Assembly: GCA_015059105.1 (NCBI GenBank)
Contig: SVBB01000004.1
Location: 69,144-133,143, forward strand
Direction of reading: 5' to 3'
DNA: 64,000 nt
From: Erysipelotrichaceae bacterium
GTDB lineage: Bacteria; Bacillota_I; Bacilli_A; RFN20; CAG-826
The translations under genes were made by a program, and so were the position numbers. The notes under the pieces were generated by a model. It had not been told where the DNA came from and searched no databases. It saw only the letters and a program-made list of their open reading frames with translations. Below, piece after piece: positions 53,872 through 62,161 of this stretch (positions within the stretch are counted from its first letter, which is position 1; the number at the start of each line of letters is the position of its first letter).

Positions 53872-54141
53872 TTATTTGTAGATATCTTTTCGATGACCGA
53901 ATGTTAATGCGACAATAATCAATTTGTCGTCAATGATTTCTACGATCAATCTATAATTTGCAATGCGATACCTCCAAAAACCTTTTTTATCGCCAACTAG
54001 CGCTTTCCCATGAAGTCGCGGATTATCAGTGTTTTCTAAATACTTTTTGATATAAGTAAAAACTAATTTTTGAACTGTTGGATCTAGTTTTTTTACTATC
54101 TTTTTAAAATCATTAGAAAAAACAAGTTTATAGGTCTTCAT
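53872..54141 (-). CDS. RelE/ParE-superfamily toxin (YafQ-like)
   Basis: 89 aa from the ATG at 54141, which overlaps the antitoxin gene by 14 bp; a longer frame exists but the family N terminus is MKTYKLVFSNDFKKIVKKLD. KGFWRYRIANYRLIVEI and the C-terminal LTFGHRKDIYK are diagnostic RelE/mRNA-interferase features (the Arg/Lys/Tyr set that contacts mRNA on the ribosome). Confidence 0.88.
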   Translation of the reverse strand: MKTYKLVFSNDFKKIVKKLDPTVQKLVFTYIKKYLENTDNPRLHGKALVGDKKGFWRYRIANYRLIVEIIDDKLIIVALTFGHRKDIYK

Positions 54142-54364
54142 AATCAATGCCAACTTCTTTACATAAATCTTCGAGAGTTGTGTCGTCATTTAAATCAACA
54201 CTTTTTGAAGCTAAAAGTGCCATTTTGTAATCATAATCGTTTTCAATTTTTTCCATAATTGCCTCCAGCACTATTTCTGAAATGGTTTTATTTTCTAGCT
54301 TTGCATACCCTTTCAAAACATTTTTAGTTTCTTCATCTACTCTAATGTTTATATTTGTTGTCAT
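54128..54364 (-). CDS. RelB/DinJ-like antitoxin
   Basis: 78 aa. The N terminus NINIRVDEETKNVLKGYAK with KTISEIVLEAI is a ribbon-helix-helix DNA-binding domain as in RelB/DinJ; the acidic C-terminal part (LNDDTTLEDLCKEVGIDYEDL) is suited to toxin binding. GAGGA lies 8 nt before the ATG. Two palindromic operators are upstream. Confidence 0.87.
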   Translation of the reverse strand: MTTNINIRVDEETKNVLKGYAKLENKTISEIVLEAIMEKIENDYDYKMALLASKSVDLNDDTTLEDLCKEVGIDYEDL

Positions 54365-54384
54365 TTTTATGTCCTCACGTTAAA

Positions 54385-54425
54385 TGTAACACATTGTTTT
54401 ACAACCTGCAACACATTGTTTTGCA
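54385..54425 (-). promoter_or_regulatory. relBE operator: two palindromes with covarying arms
   Basis: TGTAA-N9-TTACA (54385-54403) and TGCAA-N9-TTGCA (54407-54425), sharing the centre CACATTGTT, 22 bp apart. They overlap a promoter read on the minus strand as TTGCAG-N17-TACATT. Confidence 0.7.
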
Positions 54426-54426
54426 A

Positions 54427-54449
54427 AAATAAAAGACCCATAAGGGTCT
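54427..54449 (-). terminator. Intrinsic terminator of guaA
   Basis: AGACCC (54434-54439), ATAA, GGGTCT (54444-54449); on the minus strand followed by TTTATTTTT. Confidence 0.8.
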
Positions 54450-54473
54450 AGTATTTTATAATTTATTGGTTTA

Positions 54474-55451
54474 TTATTCCCATTCAATAGTAGCGACTGG
54501 TTTTGGTGAAATATCGTATAAAACTCTATTAACGCCTTTGACTTCATTTAAAATACGATCGGTCACTCTTGCTAAGAATTTGTAATCGAGTGGTTCAATT
54601 GACGCACTGGTGGCATCAATGGAGTTAACCGCTCTAATAACAACAGGCCAATCATAAGTTCTCTTATTATCTTTGATACCAGTGGATTTAAAATCTGGGA
54701 TGATGGTGAAATACTGCCATACTTTACCTTCTAATCCTTCTTTTGCAAATTCTTCTCTTAAAATTGCATCAGATTCTCTAACTGCTTCAAGTCTATCGCG
54801 AGTAATCGCGCCGACACATCTTACACCAAGACCTGGTCCTGGGAATGGTTGTCTATAAACCATATTATGTGGTAAACCAAGCGCTTCACCCACTACTCTT
54901 ACTTCGTCTTTATAAAGGAATTTGACTGGTTCTACTAATTCAAAATTGAGTTCTGGTGGTAATCCGCCAACATTATGATGTGCTTTAATACCGTGGCTTT
55001 CTAAGATATCTGGATAGATAGTTCCTTGGCCTAAGAAAGAAATACCATCTAATTTTTTAGCTTCTTCTGCGAAGACATCGATGAAGATCTTACCAATGAT
55101 TTTTCTTTTTCTTTCAGGTTCATCAACACCTGCTAAAGCATCTAAGAATCTATCGACTGCATCGACATAGATGAGATTAGCACCGAGTTCTTCTTTGAAA
55201 ACTCTGATGACTTGTTCTGGTTCACCTTTACGTAGTAAACCATGATTGACGTGAACACAAACTAGGTTGTTACCAATCGCTTTGATCAATAAAGCAGCAC
55301 AGACAGAAGAGTCAACACCACCACTAAGGGCTAATAAGACTTTCTTGTCGCCAACTTGTTCACGAATCGCTTTTACTTGTTCATCAATAAAAGCCTTTGC
55401 TAATTCTGGCGTGTTAATTCTCGCCATATTAGGATCGCGTAATTCTGACAT
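54474..55451 (-). CDS. guaA: GMP synthase ATP-pyrophosphatase subunit (no glutaminase domain)
   Basis: 325 aa. PP-loop ALSGGVDSSV (residues 41-50), HVNHGLLRKGE, FLGQGTIYPDILES, YRQPFPGPGLGVRCVGAI, and the C-terminal dimerisation end SPKPVATIEWE are those of GuaA. The ~190-aa class I glutaminase domain found at the N terminus of bacterial GuaA is absent and AGGAGG fits this start, so this is the split form known from archaea. It would use a separate glutaminase or free ammonia. It closes the nucleoside-transporter operon, 25 bp after the permease gene. Confidence 0.92.
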   Translation of the reverse strand: MSELRDPNMARINTPELAKAFIDEQVKAIREQVGDKKVLLALSGGVDSSVCAALLIKAIGNNLVCVHVNHGLLRKGEPEQVIRVFKEELGANLIYVDAVDRFLDALAGVDEPERKRKIIGKIFIDVFAEEAKKLDGISFLGQGTIYPDILESHGIKAHHNVGGLPPELNFELVEPVKFLYKDEVRVVGEALGLPHNMVYRQPFPGPGLGVRCVGAITRDRLEAVRESDAILREEFAKEGLEGKVWQYFTIIPDFKSTGIKDNKRTYDWPVVIRAVNSIDATSASIEPLDYKFLARVTDRILNEVKGVNRVLYDISPKPVATIEWE

Positions 55452-55476
55452 ATATATATCCTCCTAATGAAAGTAA

Positions 55477-56457
55477 TTACCTATCTTCACGGAAATAAGT
55501 GATTCCGAGCCCAGCCGGTGGTTGAGCATTCTTTTTATTAAATATACTTGTTAACACTAAGACTAAGATTGTTGCGACATATGGCACCATCGCAAAGATT
55601 TGTTTTTCCACAGATCCGATTGATAAGAAATTTGGCAAAACTTGCAACGCACCGAAAAGTAGAGAAGCAAAAATACATACTGATGGTTTCCACATGGAGA
55701 AGATAACTAACGAAAGAGCTAACCAACCAAAGCTATCAACCGCATCTTTTGCGTTAAACATCCCTTTATAAAGATCCATTTCAAGAGCCATACCGCCAAG
55801 TCCAGCAATCGCCGCGCCAACAATAGTTGCGACATAACGATATTGGTCGACATTAATACCAGCAGCATCAGCAGCGGCAGGATTTTCTCCACACGCTCTT
55901 AAATTGAGGCCGATTCTTGTTCTAGAGATAAAGACGGCAGTAACAACAGCGATAATAATCGCGAGATATGTAAATAATGATTGTGAGAGGAATATTTCAC
56001 CAAACCAGTTGCCGTTCCAGTTAAAATCATTAGAGATGAATAATGACTGAATCATTAATCCAGCTTCTGCCATTCTCGTTCCAGGTATTAAACCAATAAA
56101 ATAACATGATAAACCTACTCCAAAAGTTGTAATAGTTAATCCTGTCACATTGTGATTACATTTTAAAGTAACAGTAAAAAATGAGAATAATAGACCACCA
56201 ATAGAGGCAAATAGCATCGCGAATATCATTGGCATGAATAAGACCATAAAGCCATTAAGAGCAGCTTCACCAATTGCGTCTAAATATATTCTTTCTCCAA
56301 TAATCCCACCTAAGGCTCCAAGATACATAATACCAGGAATACCCATATTGAGGTGTCCACTTTTTTCAGTGATAGTTTCTCCAGTTGACCCGAAGATGAA
56401 AACAGTAGCAAATTTAATCGCTCTAGCAAGGAAGCCAACAAAAATAGTACCAGTCAT
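55477..56457 (-). CDS. Nucleoside ABC transporter permease 2 (NupQ-like)
   Basis: 326 aa, about nine helices, of the BPD_transp_2 (RbsC-like) type. The motif MALEMDLYKGMFNAKDAVDSFGWLALSLVIFS and the start region TGETITEKSGHLNMGIPGIMYLG are typical of the second permease of BMP-dependent (guanosine/nucleoside) importers. It pairs with the permease encoded 2 bp upstream. Confidence 0.88.
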   Translation of the reverse strand: MTGTIFVGFLARAIKFATVFIFGSTGETITEKSGHLNMGIPGIMYLGALGGIIGERIYLDAIGEAALNGFMVLFMPMIFAMLFASIGGLLFSFFTVTLKCNHNVTGLTITTFGVGLSCYFIGLIPGTRMAEAGLMIQSLFISNDFNWNGNWFGEIFLSQSLFTYLAIIIAVVTAVFISRTRIGLNLRACGENPAAADAAGINVDQYRYVATIVGAAIAGLGGMALEMDLYKGMFNAKDAVDSFGWLALSLVIFSMWKPSVCIFASLLFGALQVLPNFLSIGSVEKQIFAMVPYVATILVLVLTSIFNKKNAQPPAGLGITYFREDR

Positions 56458-56459
56458 AA

Positions 56460-57704
56460 TTATTTAGCCTCCTTTTTCTCGGAATCTGTTTCTTTTGTTT
56501 CTTCTATTAAAGGAGATTCGATTTCTTCTAGCTTCTCTTCTTTAACCTCATTTATTTCCATATTATTTGTGGTGTTATTTGCATTAACAAAAGCAATTTC
56601 TTGGTTATTATGAACTTCTTTGTCTTTTTTCATAATTTTATAATTGACAAAGAATTCTGAAGCGATGACTACTAAGAAGAACATTCCTGTGACAATCGCA
56701 GAGAAATCAGTGGAATTCATCGCCATATAACTTGCGGCGTGTCTACTACCGCACTGGAATATACCAACTAAGAAAGAATATAAAATCATTTGACCTGGTT
56801 GGAATCCTCCTAGCCAAGCGATTAATACTCCGGTAAAGCCTCTACCATCTGCAAGACCAGTTGATAAAGTATGATGATGACCAGCGACGAGTAAGAATCC
56901 AACTAAACCACAAATCGCACCAGAGAGAATCATTGTTCTAATGATGACTTTTTTCACATTAATACCAACATATCTAGCAGTGTTAACTGATTCTCCAACA
57001 ACCGCGAGTTCATATCCATGTTTAGTTTTCTTTAAATAAACGATCATCAAGGTGACAACGATGACAACAACGATGATATTAAATAAATATTTGATTCCGA
57101 AAATGCTTGGTAAAGAAGCATTAGTAAGACGTCCAAAAACTTGCGTGCCACTTGGAACCCAAACATTAATTAATAAAGCAATTAACGCCATTGCAACATA
57201 ATTCATCATCAAAGTAAATAATGTTTCATTGGTATTAAAAAATGCTTTAAATATCGCAGGAATAACCGCCCATATAATACCTGCTAGTATTGATAATACT
57301 AGACATAGAATAATAACTAATGCATCACTAGTGCCTGCCATAAATTTTGATATAGCGGCAGTCACTAAACAGCCCACTAAAATTTGTCCTTCACCACCGA
57401 TATTCCAAAAGCGCATTTTAAAGGCTGGAGCAAGAGCAAATGCAACGAGCAATAATAGACCAACAGTCTCCAAAAATTCAAATAATATTTCTAAATCGCT
57501 AGGATCAAAAACACCGAGGAACATCTCTTTATAAAATGTTCCAAAAGAACCCGGTCTAAAAATAGTACATATCAAACCAGCTAATAGGAATGCAGCTAAA
57601 AAGCCAGCAATTTTAATCAACCAATATTGTTTTTTAGGAGTGTCTAACCTTTTAACAACATGGAAAGGTAAGGAAAAACGTTTTTTTGTTTCCGCTAAAC
57701 GCAT
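56460..57704 (-). CDS. Nucleoside ABC transporter permease 1 (NupP-like)
   Basis: 414 aa. RbsC-like permease with NIGGEGQILVGCLVTAAI and GRGFTGVLIAWLGGFQPGQM, characteristic of this group. A ~60-residue charged cytoplasmic C-terminal tail (ending KETDSEKKEAK) is unusual. Starts on the ATPase stop codon with a 1-bp overlap. Confidence 0.88.
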   Translation of the reverse strand: MRLAETKKRFSLPFHVVKRLDTPKKQYWLIKIAGFLAAFLLAGLICTIFRPGSFGTFYKEMFLGVFDPSDLEILFEFLETVGLLLLVAFALAPAFKMRFWNIGGEGQILVGCLVTAAISKFMAGTSDALVIILCLVLSILAGIIWAVIPAIFKAFFNTNETLFTLMMNYVAMALIALLINVWVPSGTQVFGRLTNASLPSIFGIKYLFNIIVVVIVVTLMIVYLKKTKHGYELAVVGESVNTARYVGINVKKVIIRTMILSGAICGLVGFLLVAGHHHTLSTGLADGRGFTGVLIAWLGGFQPGQMILYSFLVGIFQCGSRHAASYMAMNSTDFSAIVTGMFFLVVIASEFFVNYKIMKKDKEVHNNQEIAFVNANNTTNNMEINEVKEEKLEEIESPLIEETKETDSEKKEAK

Positions 57705-59542
57705 TATTGAGCCCTCCCTTTGGTCATGAGTAAACCGATTTCTTCTTTGCTCACCACTTTTGGATCAACAATGCCTGCTAATTTACCACTACTAAGCACC
57801 ATGATGCGATCGCATAAAGCCATTAAAACATCGAGATCTTCGCCGACGAAAAGCACAGCGACACCTTTTTCTTTTTGTTTATTGAGCAAATCATATATTA
57901 AATATGAGGAATTGATATCAAGACCTCTAACCGGATAAGCCGCCATAAAGACTTTTGGGGAAGAAGATATTTCTCTACCCACTAAAACTTTTTGAATATT
58001 GCCGCCTGAAAGTTTTCTAACCTGTGTATGAACGTCAGGAGTTACAACTTCCAAATCTTTAACGATTGTATTCGCGAGCTCTTCAGGTTTTTTTCTATTT
58101 AAGAAAATACCAGGACCTTTTCTAAAGCTTCTAAGCATCATGTTATCTGTTAAATCCATGCTTCCCACAAGTCCCATACCAAGTCTATCTTCTGGAACGA
58201 ATGATAATTTGATACCTAAATCTCTAATTTCAAGTGGGGTTTTATTTTTTAAATCGATGACTTCATCTTCATAGAAGATAACTTCTTCATTATTCACCAT
58301 TTTGATAATGTCTTTTTTTGATTTTCCAGATAAATCTAGTTTATTACCGTTTTTATCGTGGAAATATCCTTGTGTAGACATTTCTTTAATCTGTTTTGGA
58401 CTATGATGGAATAAAGTAACTGGTTTTTCTTTCTTTGGATTATGGAAAATCATTTCTCCAGTTTTATATTTACGCAAACCTGCAATCGCGTCTAATAATT
58501 CTTTTTGACCGCTTCCAGATATGCCGGCAACACCTAAAATTTGACCACTTTTTAAAACAAATGAAATGTCATCTAATGCTAAGGAATGGTCTAGATTTTC
58601 CACTGTCAAATTATTGATATAAAGACGATTTGGAGTGTCACTTAATGTATTTCTAGTGATTTTAAGGTCAACTTTTCTACCCACCATCATATCGGTGAGT
58701 TCTTTTTCATTAGTTTCACTAGTATTGACAGTGCCGATATATTCACCTTTACGAAGAACGACTACTTGGTCTGATATCTCCATGACCTCATTTAATTTAT
58801 GAGTGATGATGATAACAGTTTTACCCGCTTCTTTCATGTTTCTTAAAACATCAAATAACCCTTTTATTTCTTGTGGGGTTAAAACTGCAGTTGGCTCATC
58901 GAGAATGAGAATATCGATACCACGATATAAAGCTTTTACTATTTCTAATGTTTGTTTTTGACTAACAGACATATCATAAACTTTTTGATAAGGATCAACC
59001 TTAAATCCATACTTGCTACAGATATTTTCAATACGTTCTGCGGCACCAGGAATATTATATCCACGGCTTCTTCTCACGTAACGCCTATATCTTTTGATAT
59101 TAGCTTTCGCTTTTTCAATGCCTTCGGCATCACCTTTTTGGGTGGCTTCCGCAAGCATCTTTTTATATTTTTCAATACGTTCTAAGCCTTTTTCTTTTTG
59201 GTCTTTATTAAAGAGTTTATAGTCTTGTTTTGTTAATCCTAATAAAACATTTTCTGTCGCGGTGAAAACATCCACTAATTTGAAGTGTTGATGAATCATA
59301 CCGATGCGGTATTTATATGCATCTCTTGGAGAATTGATTTCGGCTTCTTCTTCATTGATATATAATTTTCCAGCATCTTGTTTATAAATGCCTGCTATCA
59401 TATTCATCAAAGTTGTTTTGCCTGAACCATTTTCACCTAAAATAGAATAAATCTTCCCCTCTTCTAGAGCGAAAGACACGTCATGGTTAGCAACAACCTT
59501 ACCGAATGTTTTAGTAATGTTTTCAAATCTAATCGCGTTCAT
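57704..59542 (-). CDS. Nucleoside ABC transporter ATPase (double ABC domain, NupO-like)
   Basis: 612 aa, two ABC domains in tandem. Domain 1: Walker A GENGSGKTTL, signature MSVSQKQTLEIVKAL, Walker B ILILDEPTAVLTP. Domain 2: degenerate Walker A (GISGSGQKELL), KLSGGNIQKVLVGRE, and a less complete Walker B, as in RbsA/MglA-type pumps. A long charged insertion of about 60 residues occurs in domain 1 between Walker A and the signature. A TATAAT lies 6 nt before the ATG and no Shine-Dalgarno is visible. The upstream terminator of the binding-protein gene separates the two. Confidence 0.9.
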   Translation of the reverse strand: MNAIRFENITKTFGKVVANHDVSFALEEGKIYSILGENGSGKTTLMNMIAGIYKQDAGKLYINEEEAEINSPRDAYKYRIGMIHQHFKLVDVFTATENVLLGLTKQDYKLFNKDQKEKGLERIEKYKKMLAEATQKGDAEGIEKAKANIKRYRRYVRRSRGYNIPGAAERIENICSKYGFKVDPYQKVYDMSVSQKQTLEIVKALYRGIDILILDEPTAVLTPQEIKGLFDVLRNMKEAGKTVIIITHKLNEVMEISDQVVVLRKGEYIGTVNTSETNEKELTDMMVGRKVDLKITRNTLSDTPNRLYINNLTVENLDHSLALDDISFVLKSGQILGVAGISGSGQKELLDAIAGLRKYKTGEMIFHNPKKEKPVTLFHHSPKQIKEMSTQGYFHDKNGNKLDLSGKSKKDIIKMVNNEEVIFYEDEVIDLKNKTPLEIRDLGIKLSFVPEDRLGMGLVGSMDLTDNMMLRSFRKGPGIFLNRKKPEELANTIVKDLEVVTPDVHTQVRKLSGGNIQKVLVGREISSSPKVFMAAYPVRGLDINSSYLIYDLLNKQKEKGVAVLFVGEDLDVLMALCDRIMVLSSGKLAGIVDPKVVSKEEIGLLMTKGRAQ

Positions 59543-59548
59543 AAATTC

Positions 59549-59554
59549 ATTATA
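59549..59554 (-). promoter_or_regulatory. TATAAT 6 nt before the nucleoside ABC ATPase ATG
   Basis: Perfect -10 (59554-59549), six bases GAATTT, then ATG. The -35 region is poor (it coincides with the terminator T tract). It could make transport genes expressed independently of the riboswitch. Confidence 0.4.
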
Positions 59555-59572
59555 TTTTATTTAGAATAAAAA

Positions 59573-59610
59573 AAGAAGAAGACTTGCTGACCATACGATC
59601 AGCAAGTCTT
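59573..59610 (-). terminator. Terminator between the binding-protein gene and the ATPase gene
   Basis: AGACTTGCTGA and TCAGCAAGTCT form an 11-bp stem with an 8-nt loop; on the minus strand it is followed by TCTTCTTTTTTT. Strong; partial readthrough would leave binding protein in excess. Confidence 0.9.
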
Positions 59611-59618
59611 TAGTTTAA

Positions 59619-60950
59619 TTAGTTGCTCTTTGGTAAGTTGATACCATCGATGTTGAGATCGAAATATGGAGCAGAGCATTCGACTGATTCATCGAAATAA
59701 GTGATTTGTTGTCCTAAAGCGTTAGTGAATGTTTTAATAACTTCAGTATCGCCTTTGAAATCGCCATCAGTATCTGCTTGATAAGTAGTGACTTTCTTAC
59801 CATCAACTGTGAAAGTGGCAGTATCGAAAACTTTGACATCACCGCTCTTTAAGCCAGCTTCCATACTGGCGAAGAGTAATTTGGCTTGCGCAAGGTATTC
59901 AACTTTTCTTTCGGCTGAAACTTTCTTTAAAACATTGTCCCAGTTGACATTATATTGAACGGAATCAGTTGATAATGTACCAGTCCAGTTGTTATTTTTC
60001 TCACCGTCAATGGCTTTGCCTTCATATAAAGCGTTAACAACAGCTTGGTAATATGGAGCCCAGTTGATACGACTATAAGCTAAATAAGTGTTTGGACAAT
60101 CAGTGGTTGTTTCAATGTTATAAGTAACATTTGGAATATTATTCTTTTCACATTCACCTGGTGCGCCCTTGGAGTCAGCGTGTTGAGAAACTAATTTAGC
60201 ACCACCAGTGATTAAGGCTTTAGCAGCACTAGTTTCTGCATCTGGAGAATACCAGGAGTTAGTGAATTGGACATCCATTGTGACGTCAGAAGCATCGAAA
60301 CCGACATGGCTAACAGCGGATCTAACACCTAAGAACCAAGCAGTATAACCAGATTTAACTTCCGCATATGGGAAAGCACCGACATAACCGAGTTTAGTGG
60401 CTGGGAATTTTGGATGAGCATCCATATTGATTGATTCAGTAACAGTATTTGTATAGTCAAGAACTAATCTTAATCCAGCGGCATAACCAGCTAAGAATCT
60501 ACCTTCATAGATAGAAGCAAAGGCGTTATGATAATTTGCTAATTTAGCAGTTTTGGCATTAGTACCAGTTGCGTGGCAGAATTGAACAGTTGGCCAATCT
60601 TTAGCAGCTTGTAACATATAATCTTGATGACCAAAGGAATCAGCAAAGATGACGTTACAGCCTTTTTTAACTAAGTCTTTAGCGGCATCATAGCAGTGTT
60701 CGTCTTCAGCAACACCAGTTAATAAACAATCTTGAGAAAATTGAACTTTTCCACCTAATGCTTTGACAGCTTCGCCTAAAGCATCAATAAAGTTCTTATC
60801 ATAAGTGGAAGAAGAATCGTGTAAGCAGATTAAACCGATTTTGACAGGTTGACCTTTAACATATTCGGCACCTTTGACACTTCCACATCCAGTTAAGCCC
60901 GCTAATAAGGCGACACTAGATAAAGATAAGAGTAATTTTGTTTTTTTCAT
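59619..60950 (-). CDS. bmpA: BMP-family nucleoside-binding lipoprotein
   Basis: 443 aa from the ATG at 60950, which has GAGGAGG upstream; a longer frame would run into the riboswitch. Lipobox LLAGLTGC (Cys22). Basic membrane protein/PnrA-like fold: LICLHDSSSTYDKNF near the N terminus, NVIFADSFGHQDYMLQAAKD, QFCHATGTNAKT, FLAGYAAGL and KLGYVGAFPYAEVKSGYTAWFLG. Such proteins bind purine nucleosides. The gene follows a purine riboswitch. A C-terminal extension includes TFTVDGKKVTTYQADTDGD. Confidence 0.9.
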   Translation of the reverse strand: MKKTKLLLSLSSVALLAGLTGCGSVKGAEYVKGQPVKIGLICLHDSSSTYDKNFIDALGEAVKALGGKVQFSQDCLLTGVAEDEHCYDAAKDLVKKGCNVIFADSFGHQDYMLQAAKDWPTVQFCHATGTNAKTAKLANYHNAFASIYEGRFLAGYAAGLRLVLDYTNTVTESINMDAHPKFPATKLGYVGAFPYAEVKSGYTAWFLGVRSAVSHVGFDASDVTMDVQFTNSWYSPDAETSAAKALITGGAKLVSQHADSKGAPGECEKNNIPNVTYNIETTTDCPNTYLAYSRINWAPYYQAVVNALYEGKAIDGEKNNNWTGTLSTDSVQYNVNWDNVLKKVSAERKVEYLAQAKLLFASMEAGLKSGDVKVFDTATFTVDGKKVTTYQADTDGDFKGDTEVIKTFTNALGQQITYFDESVECSAPYFDLNIDGINLPKSN

Positions 60951-60973
60951 TATTATTTTTTCCTCCTCTTTAA

Positions 60974-61138
60974 TGAAAAATGCTTCCTCGTAATTTGGAA
61001 GCCTCTTTCTACAATATAAATTAGAGAATAACACAAACGGTCTATTGACTAATTTAATTCGTAGTCCTAGATTATACGGTCTAGGGTAGAGACGACCCAC
61101 CAATTAGGGAAATATACGAATCATCGATTTTCATCGAC
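60974..61138 (-). promoter_or_regulatory. Purine (guanine-class) riboswitch with terminator
   Basis: Aptamer at 61121-61057 (minus strand). P1 ATTCGTA/TACGAAT; J2/3 TCTCTACC; P3 CTAGA/TCTAG around CCGTATAA; J3/1 GAC, with C at 61064 in the specificity position, so guanine/hypoxanthine type. P2 is short (CCC/GGG around an 8-nt loop), compared with ~5 bp in Bacillus xpt. Terminator: GCTTCC/GGAAGC with T tract (61002-60976). A GAAA-capped hairpin (61122-61138) precedes the aptamer. Confidence 0.88.
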
Positions 61139-61144
61139 ACACAC

Positions 61145-61172
61145 ATTATATATGCCTAAAATCTTTTTGCAA
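61145..61172 (-). promoter_or_regulatory. Promoter of riboswitch-BMP transcript
   Basis: TTGCAA (61172-61167), 16-bp spacer, perfect TATAAT (61150-61145). Start near 61138. Confidence 0.65.
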
Positions 61173-61247
61173 TACCTAAAATAAAATTATTTTTAATACT
61201 TTTCACACGTTTATTATTAAAAAGGATATATTTATATATTTTGAGAT

Positions 61248-61275
61248 AAAAAAAGATTCAGCAAGACACTGAACC
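61248..61275 (-). terminator. Terminator of xpt
   Basis: On the minus strand GGTTCAG (61275-61269), 7-nt loop, CTGAATC (61261-61255), then a T tract. One G-U pair. Confidence 0.75.
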
Positions 61276-61293
61276 TCATTTTCAATAAATAAT

Positions 61294-61860
61294 TTATTCG
61301 AAGACTGGAACGTTATTTTCAAATGCTTTGATACAGGCACCAGAAACTACTTTAATTCCTAGTTCTTCAATCTTCTTTCTTCCACCTTGGAATGACTTTT
61401 CCACTAATGCGGTTACCCCTACGACTTCCGCGCCTGCTTGTTTACAGATGTTAATCAGTCCTAAGGATGCTGCCCCACTAGCTAAGAAATCATCAGCGAT
61501 TAAAATCTTTTCGCCTTTAGATAAGAATTTCTTATCCACTGTCACTTGATTGACATTACCGTGAGTAAAAGAAGGAATTTCTTCGATATAACATGAAGAT
61601 AAATCAACAGTTTTTGATTTTTCTTTCTTCGCGAAGACCATGTTAACGCCGTATTGTTCCGCTAAAGCAAAAGCATAGGGAAGTCCACTAGTGACAATAG
61701 TCAGCACTTTATCGACACATGGGAATTCTTTTTTAATCTCTTTCGCAATTTCGACCATTAAAGGAACATCGACTTGATGGTTGATAATGGTATCAACTTT
61801 AATGATATCGTTATCTAAAATCCTCCCTTTTTGAAGGATTGCATCTTCTAAGATTTTCAT
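61294..61860 (-). CDS. xpt: Xanthine phosphoribosyltransferase
   Basis: 188 aa. Type I PRTase with KILIADDFLASGAASLGLINIC as PRPP loop and the Xpt-type N terminus ILEDAILQKGRIL; LKVDTIINHQVD corresponds to IKVDxFLNHQ. Salvages xanthine (and guanine) to XMP, which feeds GuaA. It follows the DUF2188 gene by 6 bp. It is not itself directly behind the purine riboswitch, which controls the next operon. Confidence 0.94.
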   Translation of the reverse strand: MKILEDAILQKGRILDNDIIKVDTIINHQVDVPLMVEIAKEIKKEFPCVDKVLTIVTSGLPYAFALAEQYGVNMVFAKKEKSKTVDLSSCYIEEIPSFTHGNVNQVTVDKKFLSKGEKILIADDFLASGAASLGLINICKQAGAEVVGVTALVEKSFQGGRKKIEELGIKVVSGACIKAFENNVPVFE

Positions 61861-61866
61861 AAAAGA

Positions 61867-62100
61867 TTATTTCTTTTTGATCTTGCCTTTGTTTTGGCCT
61901 TTGGAATTATGGACGAGCATTTTGCCGTCTTGGTTTTTGGCCATTTCTTTTGTATAGGCAACTGCTTCTGCTTGTGTTTTGAAAAGTTTGATTGCTTTTT
62001 CTCCACCAGCGAATTTCACTGCCCACATTCCATCTTCTCTTTTCGCGACGTGATACACTCTTGTACCATCTTTTAAATTTGGTTGTTTCTTTTCTGCCAT
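61867..62100 (-). CDS. DUF2188 domain protein
   Basis: 77 aa. YHVAKREDGMWAVKFAGGEKAIKLFKTQAEAVAYTKEMAKNQ, with the C-terminal LVHNSKGQNKGKIKKK, fits DUF2188 (short basic proteins with a single conserved beta-alpha motif). Function unknown. AAGGAG precedes the ATG, and a TATAAT (62128-62123) suggests its promoter, shared with xpt. Confidence 0.85.
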   Translation of the reverse strand: MAEKKQPNLKDGTRVYHVAKREDGMWAVKFAGGEKAIKLFKTQAEAVAYTKEMAKNQDGKMLVHNSKGQNKGKIKKK

Positions 62101-62161
62101 AATTATTATCTCCTTAATTATTATTATATGAAAAAATAATTATTTTAGTTAAGATTAATAT

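Noticed and set aside
60951-61103. Extended N terminus of the BMP lipoprotein
   Set aside because: It would place coding sequence through the riboswitch terminator and aptamer and move the lipobox 50 residues inward.
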